Assembly: GCA_021464415.1 (NCBI GenBank)
Contig: CM038466.1
Span: forward strand, 51,804,039 to 51,868,038
Direction of reading: 5' to 3'
From: Lonicera japonica
Lineage: Eukaryota; Streptophyta; Magnoliopsida; Dipsacales; Caprifoliaceae
Length of the DNA stretch: 64,000 nt
The notes beneath the pieces were generated by a model. It was not told the origin of the DNA, did no database searches, and saw only the letters and a list, made by a program, of their open reading frames with translations. A program made the translations under genes and the position numbers. Positions 45,976-56,572 of the stretch are shown piece by piece. Position 1 is the stretch's first letter. Every line of letters starts with the position of its first letter.

Positions 45976-46701
45976 AAATGCACCCACTAAATTAGACTTC
46001 TCACCCCACCTAAAATTTTTACATTAAATAATTTTTACTTAAAATAACCTAATTGAGATCTGTAAATTCACCCCACCAAAAATCCCACACTATTGCTGCT
46101 ATTACCCGAGCATAATAAAACCCCTTCTTCTCTTATTCCTTTCTCCATCTGCAGCGAAACTAATCGGTAGATTCTTTCATCCCATCTGCAGCTAAACTAA
46201 TTGGAAGATGATTGAAGAATATGATTTTGTCTCTCACTTCAAAAGTATATAAATTTTTTTCATTAATTTTATTTGTTTTGATAAAGTGCATTTAAAATCA
46301 TCCTTACTCGATTCTATGTCTTGGGGAACATTTGTGATTTAGCACTTTGGATTCCGTGTTCTTGTAGTAAGAATGAAATTTCCGATTGGCCAGTTTTTTT
46401 GACTATGTCGAGCGCTATTTCGCCTGAATTATTGATGGATTTGTTTTACTTGCTTAGAATTAATTTCCATGTAAATTCCGCTCATAATCTAATGAATTCT
46501 ATGCAATTGAATTTTTGTGAAAAGTAACGGCAAATTATTCGTCACTAAATGTTCATTTTTATAGATGTATTACTTTTAATAAACTCACCCCACCTAGGGG
46601 GTGAGTTGAAAGATTTTTTCAAAAATTAATAGGGTGAGAAGAAAGTTATCTCAAAATGAGGTGAGAAGTCTAATATAGTAGGCGCATTTAAAATCACCCT
46701 T
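45976..46701 (+). mobile_element. MITE-like element with inverted ends, ~0.7 kb
   Basis: The left stretch AATGCACCCACTAAATTAGA plus CTTCTCACC is inverted at the right end (GGTGAGAAGTCTAATATAGT plus AGGCGCATT). A third, internal copy of the terminal word GTGCATTTAAAATCATCCTT lies at 46286. Exact ends and target duplication (TTAA or TTA) are ambiguous. The 46321-46527 frame inside it is not convincing. Confidence 0.6.
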
Positions 46702-46773
46702 AATTTAATACATCCGGTAAAAAAAGCGGTAAAATTTACAGGTAAACATCATTTTCCATCTTTTTAATACTAA

Positions 46774-46799
46774 CGTCTGTTCATCGTACGGCTGTCTAG
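46774..46799 (+). mobile_element. Probable Helitron 3' terminus
   Basis: An imperfect hairpin around CGTCTGTTCATCGTACGG is followed by CTGT and CTAG, then T at 46800, matching the Helitron end pattern at 3023 and 28996 with mutations. The matching 5' TC end was not identified. Confidence 0.45.
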
Positions 46800-47179
46800 T
46801 CTAATGCTAATATGCCTGAAAAAGTTGCTGAGCTTTTTGACACCTGACTTTAAGTAATGCATTAATTATGCTTCTTTCAAATTTAGGCTTATTTATTTCT
46901 TTTGAAAAATGTGTTGACAATAAAAAGGATGGGTAATTTTATTTTTAATTTTAATAATGTTTAGTTTTATTTTTATTTTTTATTTAATTTTTAAATATTG
47001 AGAAAGGATTTATTATTTTGTTTCTGAAAGTTGAATATAAATTTAATAATACTTTACTCGACACTCGATTCTCAATAATAAAATAACATGTCACTTAAAA
47101 TTCAAAGATCAAGTAAGAGATGGAAATAAAACTAAATATTACGTAGGAAATAAAATCACCCCTAATCAATCGTTATTGC

Positions 47180-47737
47180 TAAGTGTGGCAATTTATAACA
47201 CGACACGAAATCGACACGAATTTACCTTAGTTTGGGTGAACCTTTAACAGATGTGGGTCATAATCGGGTTGACCCGTCAAACCCGTTTATTAAATGAATC
47301 GATTTCGTGTACATTCGCGAGACCTGAATAAAACCCGTTTAACCCAGTAATAATATATACGAATCGATTTCAAGTCATGTAAACCTATTTATAACCAGTG
47401 TAACCCGAATATATAATTTATATATATATATATATATAAATTATTGTGTGTGTATATTTTAATAGTTAATTACTTAATTGAATTATTAGCAGGTTACTAA
47501 ATGTTATTTATGTATAACCCGAATCGAATCATTTATTTTAAACGAGATTAAACGAATCAAGTTGTATTATTCGTTAATTAAACGAATCGTGTATAAATTT
47601 AAATTTTTTATTCATTTATTAAGCGAATTCGCGTATAGATAAAAATACTTTTCACCCAATACAAATTAATACTTTTCATCCAATACAAATTTAACCCGAC
47701 ACAAAATAAATCCATACAGGACCCATTGCCTAGATTA
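47180..47737 (+). mobile_element. Non-autonomous hAT element, third relative, 558 bp
   Basis: Ends TAAGTGTGGCAAT and TAATCTAGGCAAT (reverse complement of the right end) place GGCAAT at the same spacing as in hAT element 1. The flanks are GTTATTGC (47172-47179) and ATTATTGC (47738-47745), a 7-of-8 target duplication. The interior has GGGTTGACCCG and CGACACGAA phrases of the same family and a (TA)n tract near 47420. Confidence 0.8.
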
Positions 47738-47745
47738 ATTATTGC

Positions 47746-48628
47746 TTTTCTCTATTTTCTATTCGTCCTCTATTAAGTCCCTTCACATTTTTACCTAGCC
47801 ATAAATTTTGTGCAGCTAGCCTTCTGCCGCATTACAACTTGACAATTAATGCCTTTAATTAATTGCATTTTCTTTTGATATTCCACACCTCTTACCTATA
47901 TAAAAAAAGATTTTGCACAGTATTTCAAACAAAGCTGCCCTCGAGGACGGTTGGTAAAGCGGCCACCGAGAACCTAAAAATTAAAGAAGTATTAATATTA
48001 TTTATATATATATATATATATATTAAAAAAATTTAATTAATAATAAAATTTTTATATGTTTAAATAGCATGCAGAGAAACAATTTCTTTAACTCTTTTTC
48101 GGTTTTTTTCATCTTATATTTTGAATCTTTTCATATTATAAAAGAGAACTAGAGAGATAATAATATTTTGACTTTTATTTATATTGATTTCAAAACAATA
48201 AAAAAATTAGAGATTAAATTGAATTTTTTTAAGATTCTTTTTAATATGTTTTTATGACATGTAAATTCTTATTGTTGAAAGAAATTCAATTTATTTTTTT
48301 AAAATAAAAATAATATATTTATTTATAATAGAACATTTTTATTATTTAAGACCTAAAAATAATTTGGACCGACTCTGTCCGTTAATTCCCTCCTAACTTT
48401 TCTGGACATTTTCACAGTTAGTGAGACCTTATTGTTTTAATTCCACTTTCTCTCATATTTTCAATGTCTAGTGTTTTTCTTATTTCTAGTAATTATTTTT
48501 TTTATTCATTTTTTGGTTAGTAGTCACTGTATTTCTTTTTTGGTCTAATATGTCTACCCATCTCTGTCTTTTCAAGGTAGGCAATCTTTATTACTTTATT
48601 TTGTTGATATATGTTCATCAAAATATAT
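47746..48628. other. No gene recognised
   Basis: AT-rich DNA with a (TA)n tract near 48001-48022. A short GC-richer phrase (CTCGAGGACGGTTGGTAAAGC) near 47940 was not identified. Confidence 0.4.
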
Positions 48629-48637
48629 TTACAAATA

Positions 48638-49995
48638 GGGTTATTTGTACTTTGGCATGGAAAGTTTATATCGAAATTGAATTTGACACACAGTTTTATT
48701 TTATTGTAATTTGGCACTCATTTGTATCAGTTTTGTTAGATCTACAAGTTTGACTGTTAGGTCAATATTTTAATGAGCCAAACTGAACAAACTACCCCTC
48801 TCAGACAAGAAATCCTTCATTGGAATCCTCCTCAAACTCCAACGAAAGAATCTATTCACTTCTGGGAATATCAACTCCGCCAGTGGAGATTTTACAAGAG
48901 CGGAACTGAAAACGATGTTATTAATTTCGTAAACCCTAGCTTTCCACTGTCTAACACTATGTCTTCTTTCCTCTTCCAATTTGTCCTTGCGATTAGTCCG
49001 GCTTTAGTGATGTCCATACCTGGACGGTAAACGCTTGTCTGAGCACAAAATCTGACAATGTCGGACTTGGTTAATGGAACTACGACAATTTCAAAAGCAT
49101 CAAATATTTTGCAGTCATCATGGTTGAGTACAAACAAGCAACTAGGTGGAACATCCAAATCATGATCATCGTCACTGAGGAATAGAAAGCTCTAATTAGC
49201 ACGATGTGTCTTCAATCCATCATAACTGGCGAGCAAAGTACCGGTGAGCGAAGTATGCCATTTCCCTTCTAAATCTTGTAAGTAACCAAAGGACCAATTT
49301 TACCGACAAACAAAAAAATAGAACTCTCGAAATAAAACAAAATCTCCATTCTACGTAGCACCGCCATAAGCCTTGGCAAGCAACAGCGCCACTTGGACCA
49401 GGCGACAATGTGGTGGTGCTGAACAAGGATCTTAATAATCTCCAAACAGCGACAGCACACAGCCTCTTACAATGCGTTCCATCTGGCGGCGTTCTGGAGT
49501 GAAATATCGGTGCAGGCATTGCTAGTGTATGGGCGGCGAAGGTGTCATTGATACGCGCGGCGAGATGAAGACTGAGTCTCATGGTGGTTGTTATCCCAGC
49601 AGTCGAGTAAGGCAGAAATTTGATCGGCGAGTTTTTCCAAAGAGAGAGAGAGAGAGATAGTTGGACTCGATGTGGATTTGAGTGGGATCGTTAAGTTGAG
49701 GTAAGGTGGAAACGAGTTCGAAGAGGGAGTTGTGATCGCCTAGTGCAACGGCACAATGGACTGTGATATGGGTGTAGTCTTTTGGTTTAAACATCGTCGC
49801 CATTGAAGTGGCGTAGTCTTCTTGTTTATTACTGTGTCCATTTAAGGGTAGTTTGGACATTAAAACATTAATTTAACAGTTAAACTTGTGGACTTGATAG
49901 AACTGTTAGAAATAAGCGTCAAAGTATAATAAATTAAACTGTGAGTGTTTGCTCAGTTTTAATATAAATTTTGGGTGCCAAAGTACAAATGACCC
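48638..49995 (-). mobile_element. Pack-MULE carrying a captured gene fragment, 1,358 bp
   Basis: The left end GGGTTATTTGTACTTTGGCA and the right end (reverse complement GGGTCATTTGTACTTTGGCA) open inverted repeats of about 145-155 bp, roughly 70-75% alike. They extend through an ACAAGTTTGACTGTTA word on the left and its counterpart TAACAGTTAAACTTG on the right. A perfect 9-bp duplication TTACAAATA lies at 48629-48637 and 49996-50004. Long inverted termini starting GGG plus a 9-bp duplication are diagnostic of Mutator-like elements. Between the termini is host-protein-like coding sequence and no transposase, which makes it a Pack-MULE. Confidence 0.93.
48800..49800 (-). pseudogene. Ankyrin-repeat / ANKRD13-like protein, broken, inside the Pack-MULE
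   Basis: Minus-strand frames in three registers give FKPKDYTHITVHCAVALGDH and LVSTLPQLNDPTQIHIES (N-terminal ankyrin region). They continue with ILVQHHHIVAWSKWRCCLPR, RRMEILFYFESSIFLFVGKI, DDDHDLDVPPSCLFVLNHDD and CAQTSVYRPGMDITKAGL, ending RQWKARVYEINNIVFSS. This is the order of plant ANKRD13-like proteins (ankyrin repeats, then a GPCR-chaperone-type domain). Frameshifts and stops occur near 49600, 49470, 49250, 49190 and 48990. No intron-like gap is visible across about 1 kb. The captured segment sits exactly between the MULE termini, so it is an acquired copy; the parent gene is elsewhere. Confidence 0.8.
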
Positions 49996-50161
49996 TTACA
50001 AATATAGTGTATATGTAAATATTTAAGCATGTTATATGCATGTAGGTGTTTTGAAGACTATTTCCATATGGGACTTAAGTGTTCAACGTTTTGTACCTAT
50101 TGAAAGTCAAATTATTAAAATATATTTCTAAAGCTATTAACATAACAATTTAAAAAAATTA

Positions 50162-51552
50162 GGGTGGTGATGTTGGCACCCCACAAAACTCTTGCTAACA
50201 CACCCACTCTTACTAACACTCTCATTTTTTACACTTTTATCTTAATAACACTCCCTATGTTATACCTACCACTACCACCACTCTCATTTATTTTTGGGAA
50301 TTAATCTCATACTTAATTAATTAATAACCTTATTAAGTAATTAACTACATAATAACATAAAACAAATTACCCCAAACTAAACCCAAAAGTTTCTCCACCA
50401 TCTCTATCATCTTCTCAAACAAGCAAAATTACATAATAACTTAATTTTGGAATAAGATAAGGAAAGCATATAAGAAAGAGTTAATGAAAAAGAGACATAC
50501 ATGTTTCTATTTTGTTTTGTTGTTTATATGATTTTCATAGCATACACATCAAATATATAAACAAAAAACAAAATTTTCTGTTTAAAACACGAAGATGGCT
50601 TATTCGGTTCTCCGTAACCGAGTTATAGGACTTGTACACTCGGCTGCTCTCAACCGAGTATAAAATCCCATAAAATGTCATGCTCTCGGGACCTTCATTC
50701 GGTTGAGAGCAAGCCGAGTGTTGTTATATTATGCTTCGGTTGTGAGCAACCGAGTGACACTAATCACACTCGGTTGCTCTCAACCGAATGAAGGTCTCGA
50801 GAGCATGACTTTTTATGAGATTTCATACTCGGTTGAGAGCAACCGAGTGTACAAGCTGTACAATTTGGTTATGGAGAATCGAGTAAACCTTCTTTCGTGC
50901 TTCAAATAGAAAATTGTGTTTTTTGTTTATATATATTGATGTGTATGCTATGAAAATAATATAAATAATGAAACAAAATAAAAACATTTATGTATTTCTT
51001 TCATTAACTTTTTCTTACTTGTTTTCCTTTCCTTATTTTAAAGTTTTCTTTCTTTTTTCTATCATTATTCTTAACTTTTGAGTTTTGCATCAATTGAGGT
51101 TTTGTTTATACCATTCTCCTCAAATTTAGAAGCTTTGCATTAATGGAGATTTTGTTTGTTGGTTTTCTTATCTTGTTTCAAAGTTTCCATTTTTTCCTTC
51201 CATTCTTCTCAAGCTTACATTAACGGAGGTTTTGTTTCCTTTCATTAACTTTTTCTTACATGTTTGTTTGTTGGTTTTCTTATCTTGTTTATACCATCCT
51301 TCCATTAATGGAGGTTTTGTAGAAGAGAGGAAATTTTGGAGGAGAATTTAATTTGCGGATAAATGTTTGATTAACTTTGGAGGGAGATTCATTAACTTTT
51401 GTTTTAAATTAAAACAAGTGGGTGAAAAATTAGTTTAGGGTTAATTAACTTTTTTACTAGATTAAATGAAGTGGGGTGGAAATAACAATTTACCTTTTTT
51501 TTTGGGTGGGAGTGTTACCAATGGATATTGGGGAGTGCCAACATCACCACCC
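50162..51552. mobile_element. Foldback element with ~0.56-kb inverted arms
   Basis: Ends GGGTGGTGATGTTGGCAC and GTGCCAACATCACCACCC are perfect inverted repeats, and complementarity continues almost to the centre near 50735. Shared arm words include TAAGATAAGGAAAG and AGCATACACATCAA (left) with their complements at 50935-51040. The innermost 250 bp are an exceptionally strong palindrome built from CTCGGTTGAGAGCAACCGAG-like units. The right arm is longer because of internal repeats of CATTAATGGAGGTTTTGT-type sequence at 51080-51320. No clean target duplication is visible (AAAAAATTA against AAAATTTAT). No transposase is present. Confidence 0.85.
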
Positions 51553-51741
51553 AAAATTTATACACTTTGTCCGACCTCTTTATTTATTTGACTATTTTTG
51601 CAAAGTGTGGCTCAAATTATTTAAAAAATAATAATATTTTTAAAATCACAGCAATAAATACATATACATATACACAATCACATACATATAATATCAACTT
51701 AAAATGTATACAACTAATTATCATATGAAAATTATATTGTG

Positions 51742-51769
51742 CCCAAGCATCGCACGGGTTGTTGACATC
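51742..51769 (+). mobile_element. Degenerate Helitron 3' terminus (candidate)
   Basis: CCCAAGCATCGCACGGG, then TTGTTGA and CATC, differs from the end at 28969-28996 by a few substitutions, including CTAG to CATC. It is probably a decayed terminus of the same Helitron family. Confidence 0.4.
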
Positions 51770-53229
51770 TTTATATGCATAGGGAAAGCTGTGTTAAAAA
51801 AAGAAAATGAATATTAAAAAAAGAAAATGAATGAGAAAAAAAACTCTCTCTCTCTCTCGCATTTGAACTTGATATTTCTTAGTTCCATCAAAAATCTTAG
51901 ACCATCTGATATGCGCAGCTAAATATTTCTTATTTCAATGTTAATTTTATATAAAATTTTGTCAAATTAGTTAGTACAAATTTCGTACAACTTTTATCTT
52001 CTTAATTATAGGGCGAATCGTTCGAGCACTACCAAAATCAATTACCAGAAATAATACTTCGTAGCCATGGACGAACTTAATTTCTCGAGCGGGAATTAAT
52101 CTCATATAAATTCTAATTTGACTTCTAGCTTTCGGCCTCAAGGGATACTAGAGTGGTAGATGAGGAAATGCACACAATTGCACTAATTGAGCAGGGCTTG
52201 AATGCTTTGGAGTTTGGGCTGTTACTTAAATTTTCAAACATTAATTTAGTTGCCTATTGGGTTGGCCCAAATTCACACTCTAGCCTTGGTCTTAAATTTC
52301 TATACAATATGGATTATTATTTATTTATTAGATACAATTGAAATTATTAATTTTTTCCAATTATACCAAGGATCTTAATTCGCTTTTGTTTCCTTTCATA
52401 AACTTATTTATCATCAAGACGATAGGTATGAAAATTATTTTTTCTTTTGCCATGCTTTTTGATATTCATACTCTCGGTCCGACTAATTCTCAATCTTTAT
52501 ACAGGTCGTTATGACACAAAGAGATTAAACTCCGAAATAAATCTCGCTAACTTTAAATCCAAAGACCTTATTCATATTTGATGGTCAAAAAATATGAATA
52601 ATGCTTACGTGCGTTTCTTTAATGAGACTCAAAAATTAACTTTTATGTTCTTATGTTCCATCCTTATTTTACCAAATCTCATTCTTTTATTTTAAATCTC
52701 TTTCGACAGCTCAATCCTACTTTAATAATTTTCCCAATTCAGATAACAATTTTACATGTACTTTTATTCCCGACAGCTTTGTTTTTTTGTTTTTGTTTTT
52801 TTTGACTATGCCTTCACCATTGATTACATGCATAATTTTTTAAAAAAATATTCATTAAGATTGAGTATTTAAACATCGAAAACAATATTCAACATTGAAA
52901 AGTTTAGTAAAATACTATTTACTATCTCTTAATCTGGGTAGTTCGAGAAGGAGGGGTAAAGAAAGGCTCAAATATAGGCACTCTTTGTGAATGTAGACTC
53001 AAATTTCAAACCACTTTAATTTAAGCTTAGATGTAAATTAAACTAGAAATTAGGTAGAAGGGCTTATTATACATTGATTTTTACCAAATATCCAATGAAT
53101 AATATTTTTTTGAATGAAGGGCCTATTTTTAATTAGTAATTAGTGTAATAGGCCTATTTTGTTTTATATTTTAAATGAATGTATTTGAATAAATTTAAAT
53201 ATCTCACCTAAATACCCCCTCTTTATGGC
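51770..53229. other. No gene recognised
   Basis: AT-rich intergenic DNA, with a (CT)n run at about 51843-51860. The short frame 52153-52341 has no recognisable motif. Confidence 0.45.
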
Positions 53230-53415
53230 ACTGCAGTGAAATTGGACTGCAATATGAACTTTGCACTGAAATATGGACTGCAAAGTTCACATTGCAGAAA
53301 TGGACTGCAATATGAACTTTGCACCAAAAATATGGACTGCAAAGTTCATATTGCAGTAAAATATGTGCAAAGTTCATATTTGAAATATAAACTGTAAAGT
53401 TCATATTGCAAATAT
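53230..53415. repeat. Array of alternating inverted 19-mers
   Basis: The word CTGCAATATGAACTTTGCA (53248 and 53307) alternates with its exact reverse complement TGCAAAGTTCATATTGCAG (53339; one mismatch at 53280). Diverged half-units follow to 53415. Each pair could fold into a hairpin with a short AT-rich loop. The unit of word plus complement repeats about every 59-60 bp, roughly 2.5 times. Confidence 0.85.
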
Positions 53416-54343
53416 TTTAATCTATTTTTTTAGTTTATTTAAATGTCCACATGTCATATTATCATAGGAAATTATTCCTTAGCTTTAGTGTGAAAATCTT
53501 TCTCTAATAAGCCCTTTTTTTTAATTGCCCCTAAATTAAAATCTAAAAATTCTAAAAACTCATGAAAATTATAGATCCAGACGTAAATTAAAATTGTTGA
53601 AACTGCGATTATACGAATATTCACACAGCGCAAACTAGCAGATCGAGTCACCTCAAAGGAAATGCTCACCTTAAATTTTGAAATGTATTTAATTTAGTCA
53701 ATATTTTAAAAAAATAAATAAATTTAGTATGTAATAATTCTGATTTGCACACCCTATTTTAGAAAAATATATATATATATATACTTTGTCCACATTAAAT
53801 TGCATCATTATTAAATTTATAATAAAGTGTACACTCTATTTATGCTATAATACTAATTACCAAAAGATCGATGACGTACATAACCGTGTCCATCAATATT
53901 TTTGTCTCCACCATTGACAATACGCGTAGATTCGAGTTTTATCTCTGTACCCATCTCCTTCTTGGACCATTGAGATCTATTTTTTGCTTGCAATAAAAAA
54001 AAAATAAAATGAAAATTACATGGCAAACGATTATTACTACAAGTATAAAGAAAAGCTACCCACGTGAGAGACGATCAAAAATATACTACTTCCATTACGT
54101 TATATAATTACAAGCAATATATCCATCCACCACACCATTATTATATTCATTTACATATATCTGCCATACTCCTCAAATAGCACTCACTGCTCACTAACCC
54201 TAATGATTTTTTATGCTCATCCTTCCCCCACTAACTAGTAAATACTATTCAATAAAATGGCCCCATGTGTTTTTTCTACTCTTATTTCTTTAGTTTAATT
54301 ACATAAATTATTCTCATAAAATAAGTACTTAGAGCATTCAAGT
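53416..54343. other. No gene recognised
   Basis: AT-rich DNA with a short (AT)n tract near 53770. No frames with recognisable motifs. Confidence 0.4.
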
Positions 54344-54722
54344 TAAGACAAGGGTAAATTTTTCATATATATCGTATTTACAGATTGCGCCTGAGGGGTA
54401 AACGGTTGAATTTGAAGTAATTTGGCAAAGAGATCTACTGATCATGTAGATCATATCTCCCAAATTTCTTCAAAAAATTCAACCGGAAAGTTAGTCAATT
54501 AAACATTTAAAATGTTAACGGCTAGAAATGTACACATATATATAAATATATATTAATTTTTTTGTTAATTCACTTCCCGGTTAGATTATGCGATGAAATT
54601 TGGTAAGATGATCTACTATAATGAAAATCATTTTCACAAAGTTACATTAAAAAATTCATCCGTTTACCCCCCTCAAAAAAGGTCAAATATGTATATATGA
54701 TATGTATGGTAAATGTTCCCCT
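54344..54722. mobile_element. Foldback-type MITE, ~380 bp
   Basis: The left half (GGGTAAATTTTTCATA, GAGGGGTAAACGGTTGAATT, CAAATTTCTTC) and right half (complement: GGGGAACATTTACCATA, GAGGGGGGTAAACGGATGAA) are inverted copies of about 160 bp around an AT-rich centre near 54545. Ends are approximate and no target duplication was resolved. Confidence 0.65.
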
Positions 54723-56128
54723 CACACACATTTATATATAGCCAATGGTTTTCAAATGGGATATGTCCTACTTTAACTAAATGAATAGTTTTTAATTTGA
54801 CATATTTTATAGGTCCAAAATTATCTTTAGTAGATACTTTATATGTATCTTTTCGAAAATTTTATTGTCATTAAAGATGATTTTGAAGTGTTACACTACT
54901 TTTTGTATGATGGGCAAATTTGATTATTATTATTATTTATTTATTTATTTTTGTATGTGCCAAGAGTGTTCACTAACTACAAAATTTTTGCAACTATCAG
55001 AACTATTTGGGGAGCTCTCAATCGAGCCTAATCGATTTTCTAAAATCAGAGTGACTAACCACTTGGCCATTTTATTAAAGTTGAATACTAGTATCATTAT
55101 CCTTTATAAATTATTCATTAAAGAATAGCTAACTAGTAGAACGCTTTAACTTTAGAAGAAACTAAAAGCTAGTTGTAGGGACTGAATGATTTGCCTTCTG
55201 AAATTATGTGAACATTTCATGGTTTGAGTTATACGTAGTTATTTAGAAAGAAAATAAATGTAATATAAATATATGCATATATATATATATACTATTATAA
55301 GATATACATGTAAGTACATTAACTATGCATGTAAGGTTGTTTTTGCTTCGTTAAAAATTTAACTCTTTTTGTAATTGTTTGGTTAAATATATAAGTTTTA
55401 TGTTGTATTCAATCTATTTGGTACGTTAAATATTTAAATTACGTACATTGATAATGTCATAGACAATAAATTAAACCTTTAGTTGTAGATATTTCAAAAA
55501 AAAAGTATTTTTAGACAGAGGGGAGTATGATTTATAGTATGAGGTTCAATGTGGTGTGATTATAGATAATTTATATTACTTTTTATTTTAGAGATGATTT
55601 GAATCAAAATATAAGATATAATGCAGGAGAGAAAAATCTTTTTATTTATTATTTATAACCCTGAACAAACAAAAAAGTTAGAATTTCTTTGTAAAACAAT
55701 CCTTCCATCATGTAATAGTCAAACAGTGTAAAGATATTTAAATAATAACAAAAAATTATGACTTAATTAAATATTAGATACATACTGTTTTATTAATTTA
55801 AATAATTATATAGATATATGAGTGAGTGACAGTAAAAAAAAATTAGAAAAAGTGTGTAAATTATAATCAAAATATAGTTAAAAGCGTTCAAACACATACA
55901 TACATGTAATACATGCGTAGCACTTTATAAAGATTCATGCAACAACAAATTTGTGAATAGTTTATGATGAACTTTTAACATTAATGTCTTTCTTCTAAAA
56001 AATTAAGAATTTGTTTTTTTTTTTTTTTTAACAATAGATAGTTACAAATTGTTATATTTTTAGTTTAAAATAAGTAATATTTAAAATTTTTACCTTTAAT
56101 AAATTTATCCTTTTTAAAAAAATACGTA
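54723..56128. other. No gene recognised; upstream region of the MORN gene
   Basis: Very AT-rich DNA with an (AT)n tract near 55277-55290 and a T-run near 56013-56029. The short frame 54865-55128 lacks any recognisable motif. Confidence 0.45.
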
Positions 56129-56130
56129 GG

Positions 56131-56136
56131 CACGTG
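56131..56136 (+). promoter_or_regulatory. G-box in an extended palindrome
   Basis: CACGTG lies within the perfect 10-bp palindrome GGCACGTGCC (56129-56138), about 440 bp upstream of the MORN gene start codon. The core is a known binding site for plant bZIP and bHLH factors. Its position is suitable for a proximal promoter; function is inferred. Confidence 0.5.
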
Positions 56137-56335
56137 CCGGCCTGGAGTAAAAGGAAAAAGGCCGAATCTAGATCCGACGACCATATATTTCCCAACTATA
56201 CCGGGAACTCCCAAGTTAATCACATCCAACGGCCAGAAACTCATTTTCATCTTCCACCGTCAGATCCCCATCTAACGGTCCAGATTAAGCCAAAATACCC
56301 CATTCCTCTTTCCCAAAAAAGCATACAAAAACCCG

Positions 56336-56430
56336 GTCCACTCTCCGCTCATATCTCTCCTCTGTCTCTTCACTCCCTCTTCGCTTTCTCTCTCCTCACT
56401 TTCTCTCTCTACAAATTTTTTTTCGCTCCA
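56336..56430 (+). promoter_or_regulatory. Pyrimidine-rich leader of the MORN gene
   Basis: A run dominated by CTCT/TCTC words lies 140-240 bp before the start codon. Such CT-rich tracts commonly mark plant core promoters and 5' untranslated leaders, so transcription probably begins in or just before it. No canonical TATA box at the right spacing was recognised. Confidence 0.4.
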
Positions 56431-56487
56431 ATTTTTTCCGAGTGCTTATCCTGCGCACTCCCTGCTTATCCTGTGCACTTGCCTGAG

Positions 56488-56550
56488 ATGAACCGGCTGG
56501 AATTTATACGTACAAGTGAACCCAGTAAAACAATCCAACGGCTCAGATAA
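56488..56550 (+). CDS. Upstream open reading frame, 20 codons
   Basis: An ATG-initiated frame (MNRLEFIRTSEPSKTIQRLR, stop) ends 22 bases before the MORN gene's ATG and is in a different frame. If the leader begins near 56340 it would be translated first and could lower or regulate main-frame translation. The peptide resembles nothing known to me, and its conservation is unknown. Confidence 0.35.
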   Translation: MNRLEFIRTSEPSKTIQRLR

Positions 56551-56572
56551 TTTCTACACAGGCCCACAAAAA

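Noticed and set aside
53230..53415. CRISPR array
   Set aside because: Repeats alternate in orientation, spacers are short and similar, there are no cas genes, and the DNA is from a plant.
56134..56550. 138-codon frame upstream of the MORN gene
   Set aside because: It has no domain, covers the promoter-like and CT-rich leader region and is in another frame. Only its last 20 codons begin with a plausible leader ATG.
56516..56572. Earlier start of the MORN protein at 56516
   Set aside because: The codon there is GTG, not ATG. The first in-frame ATG is 56573.
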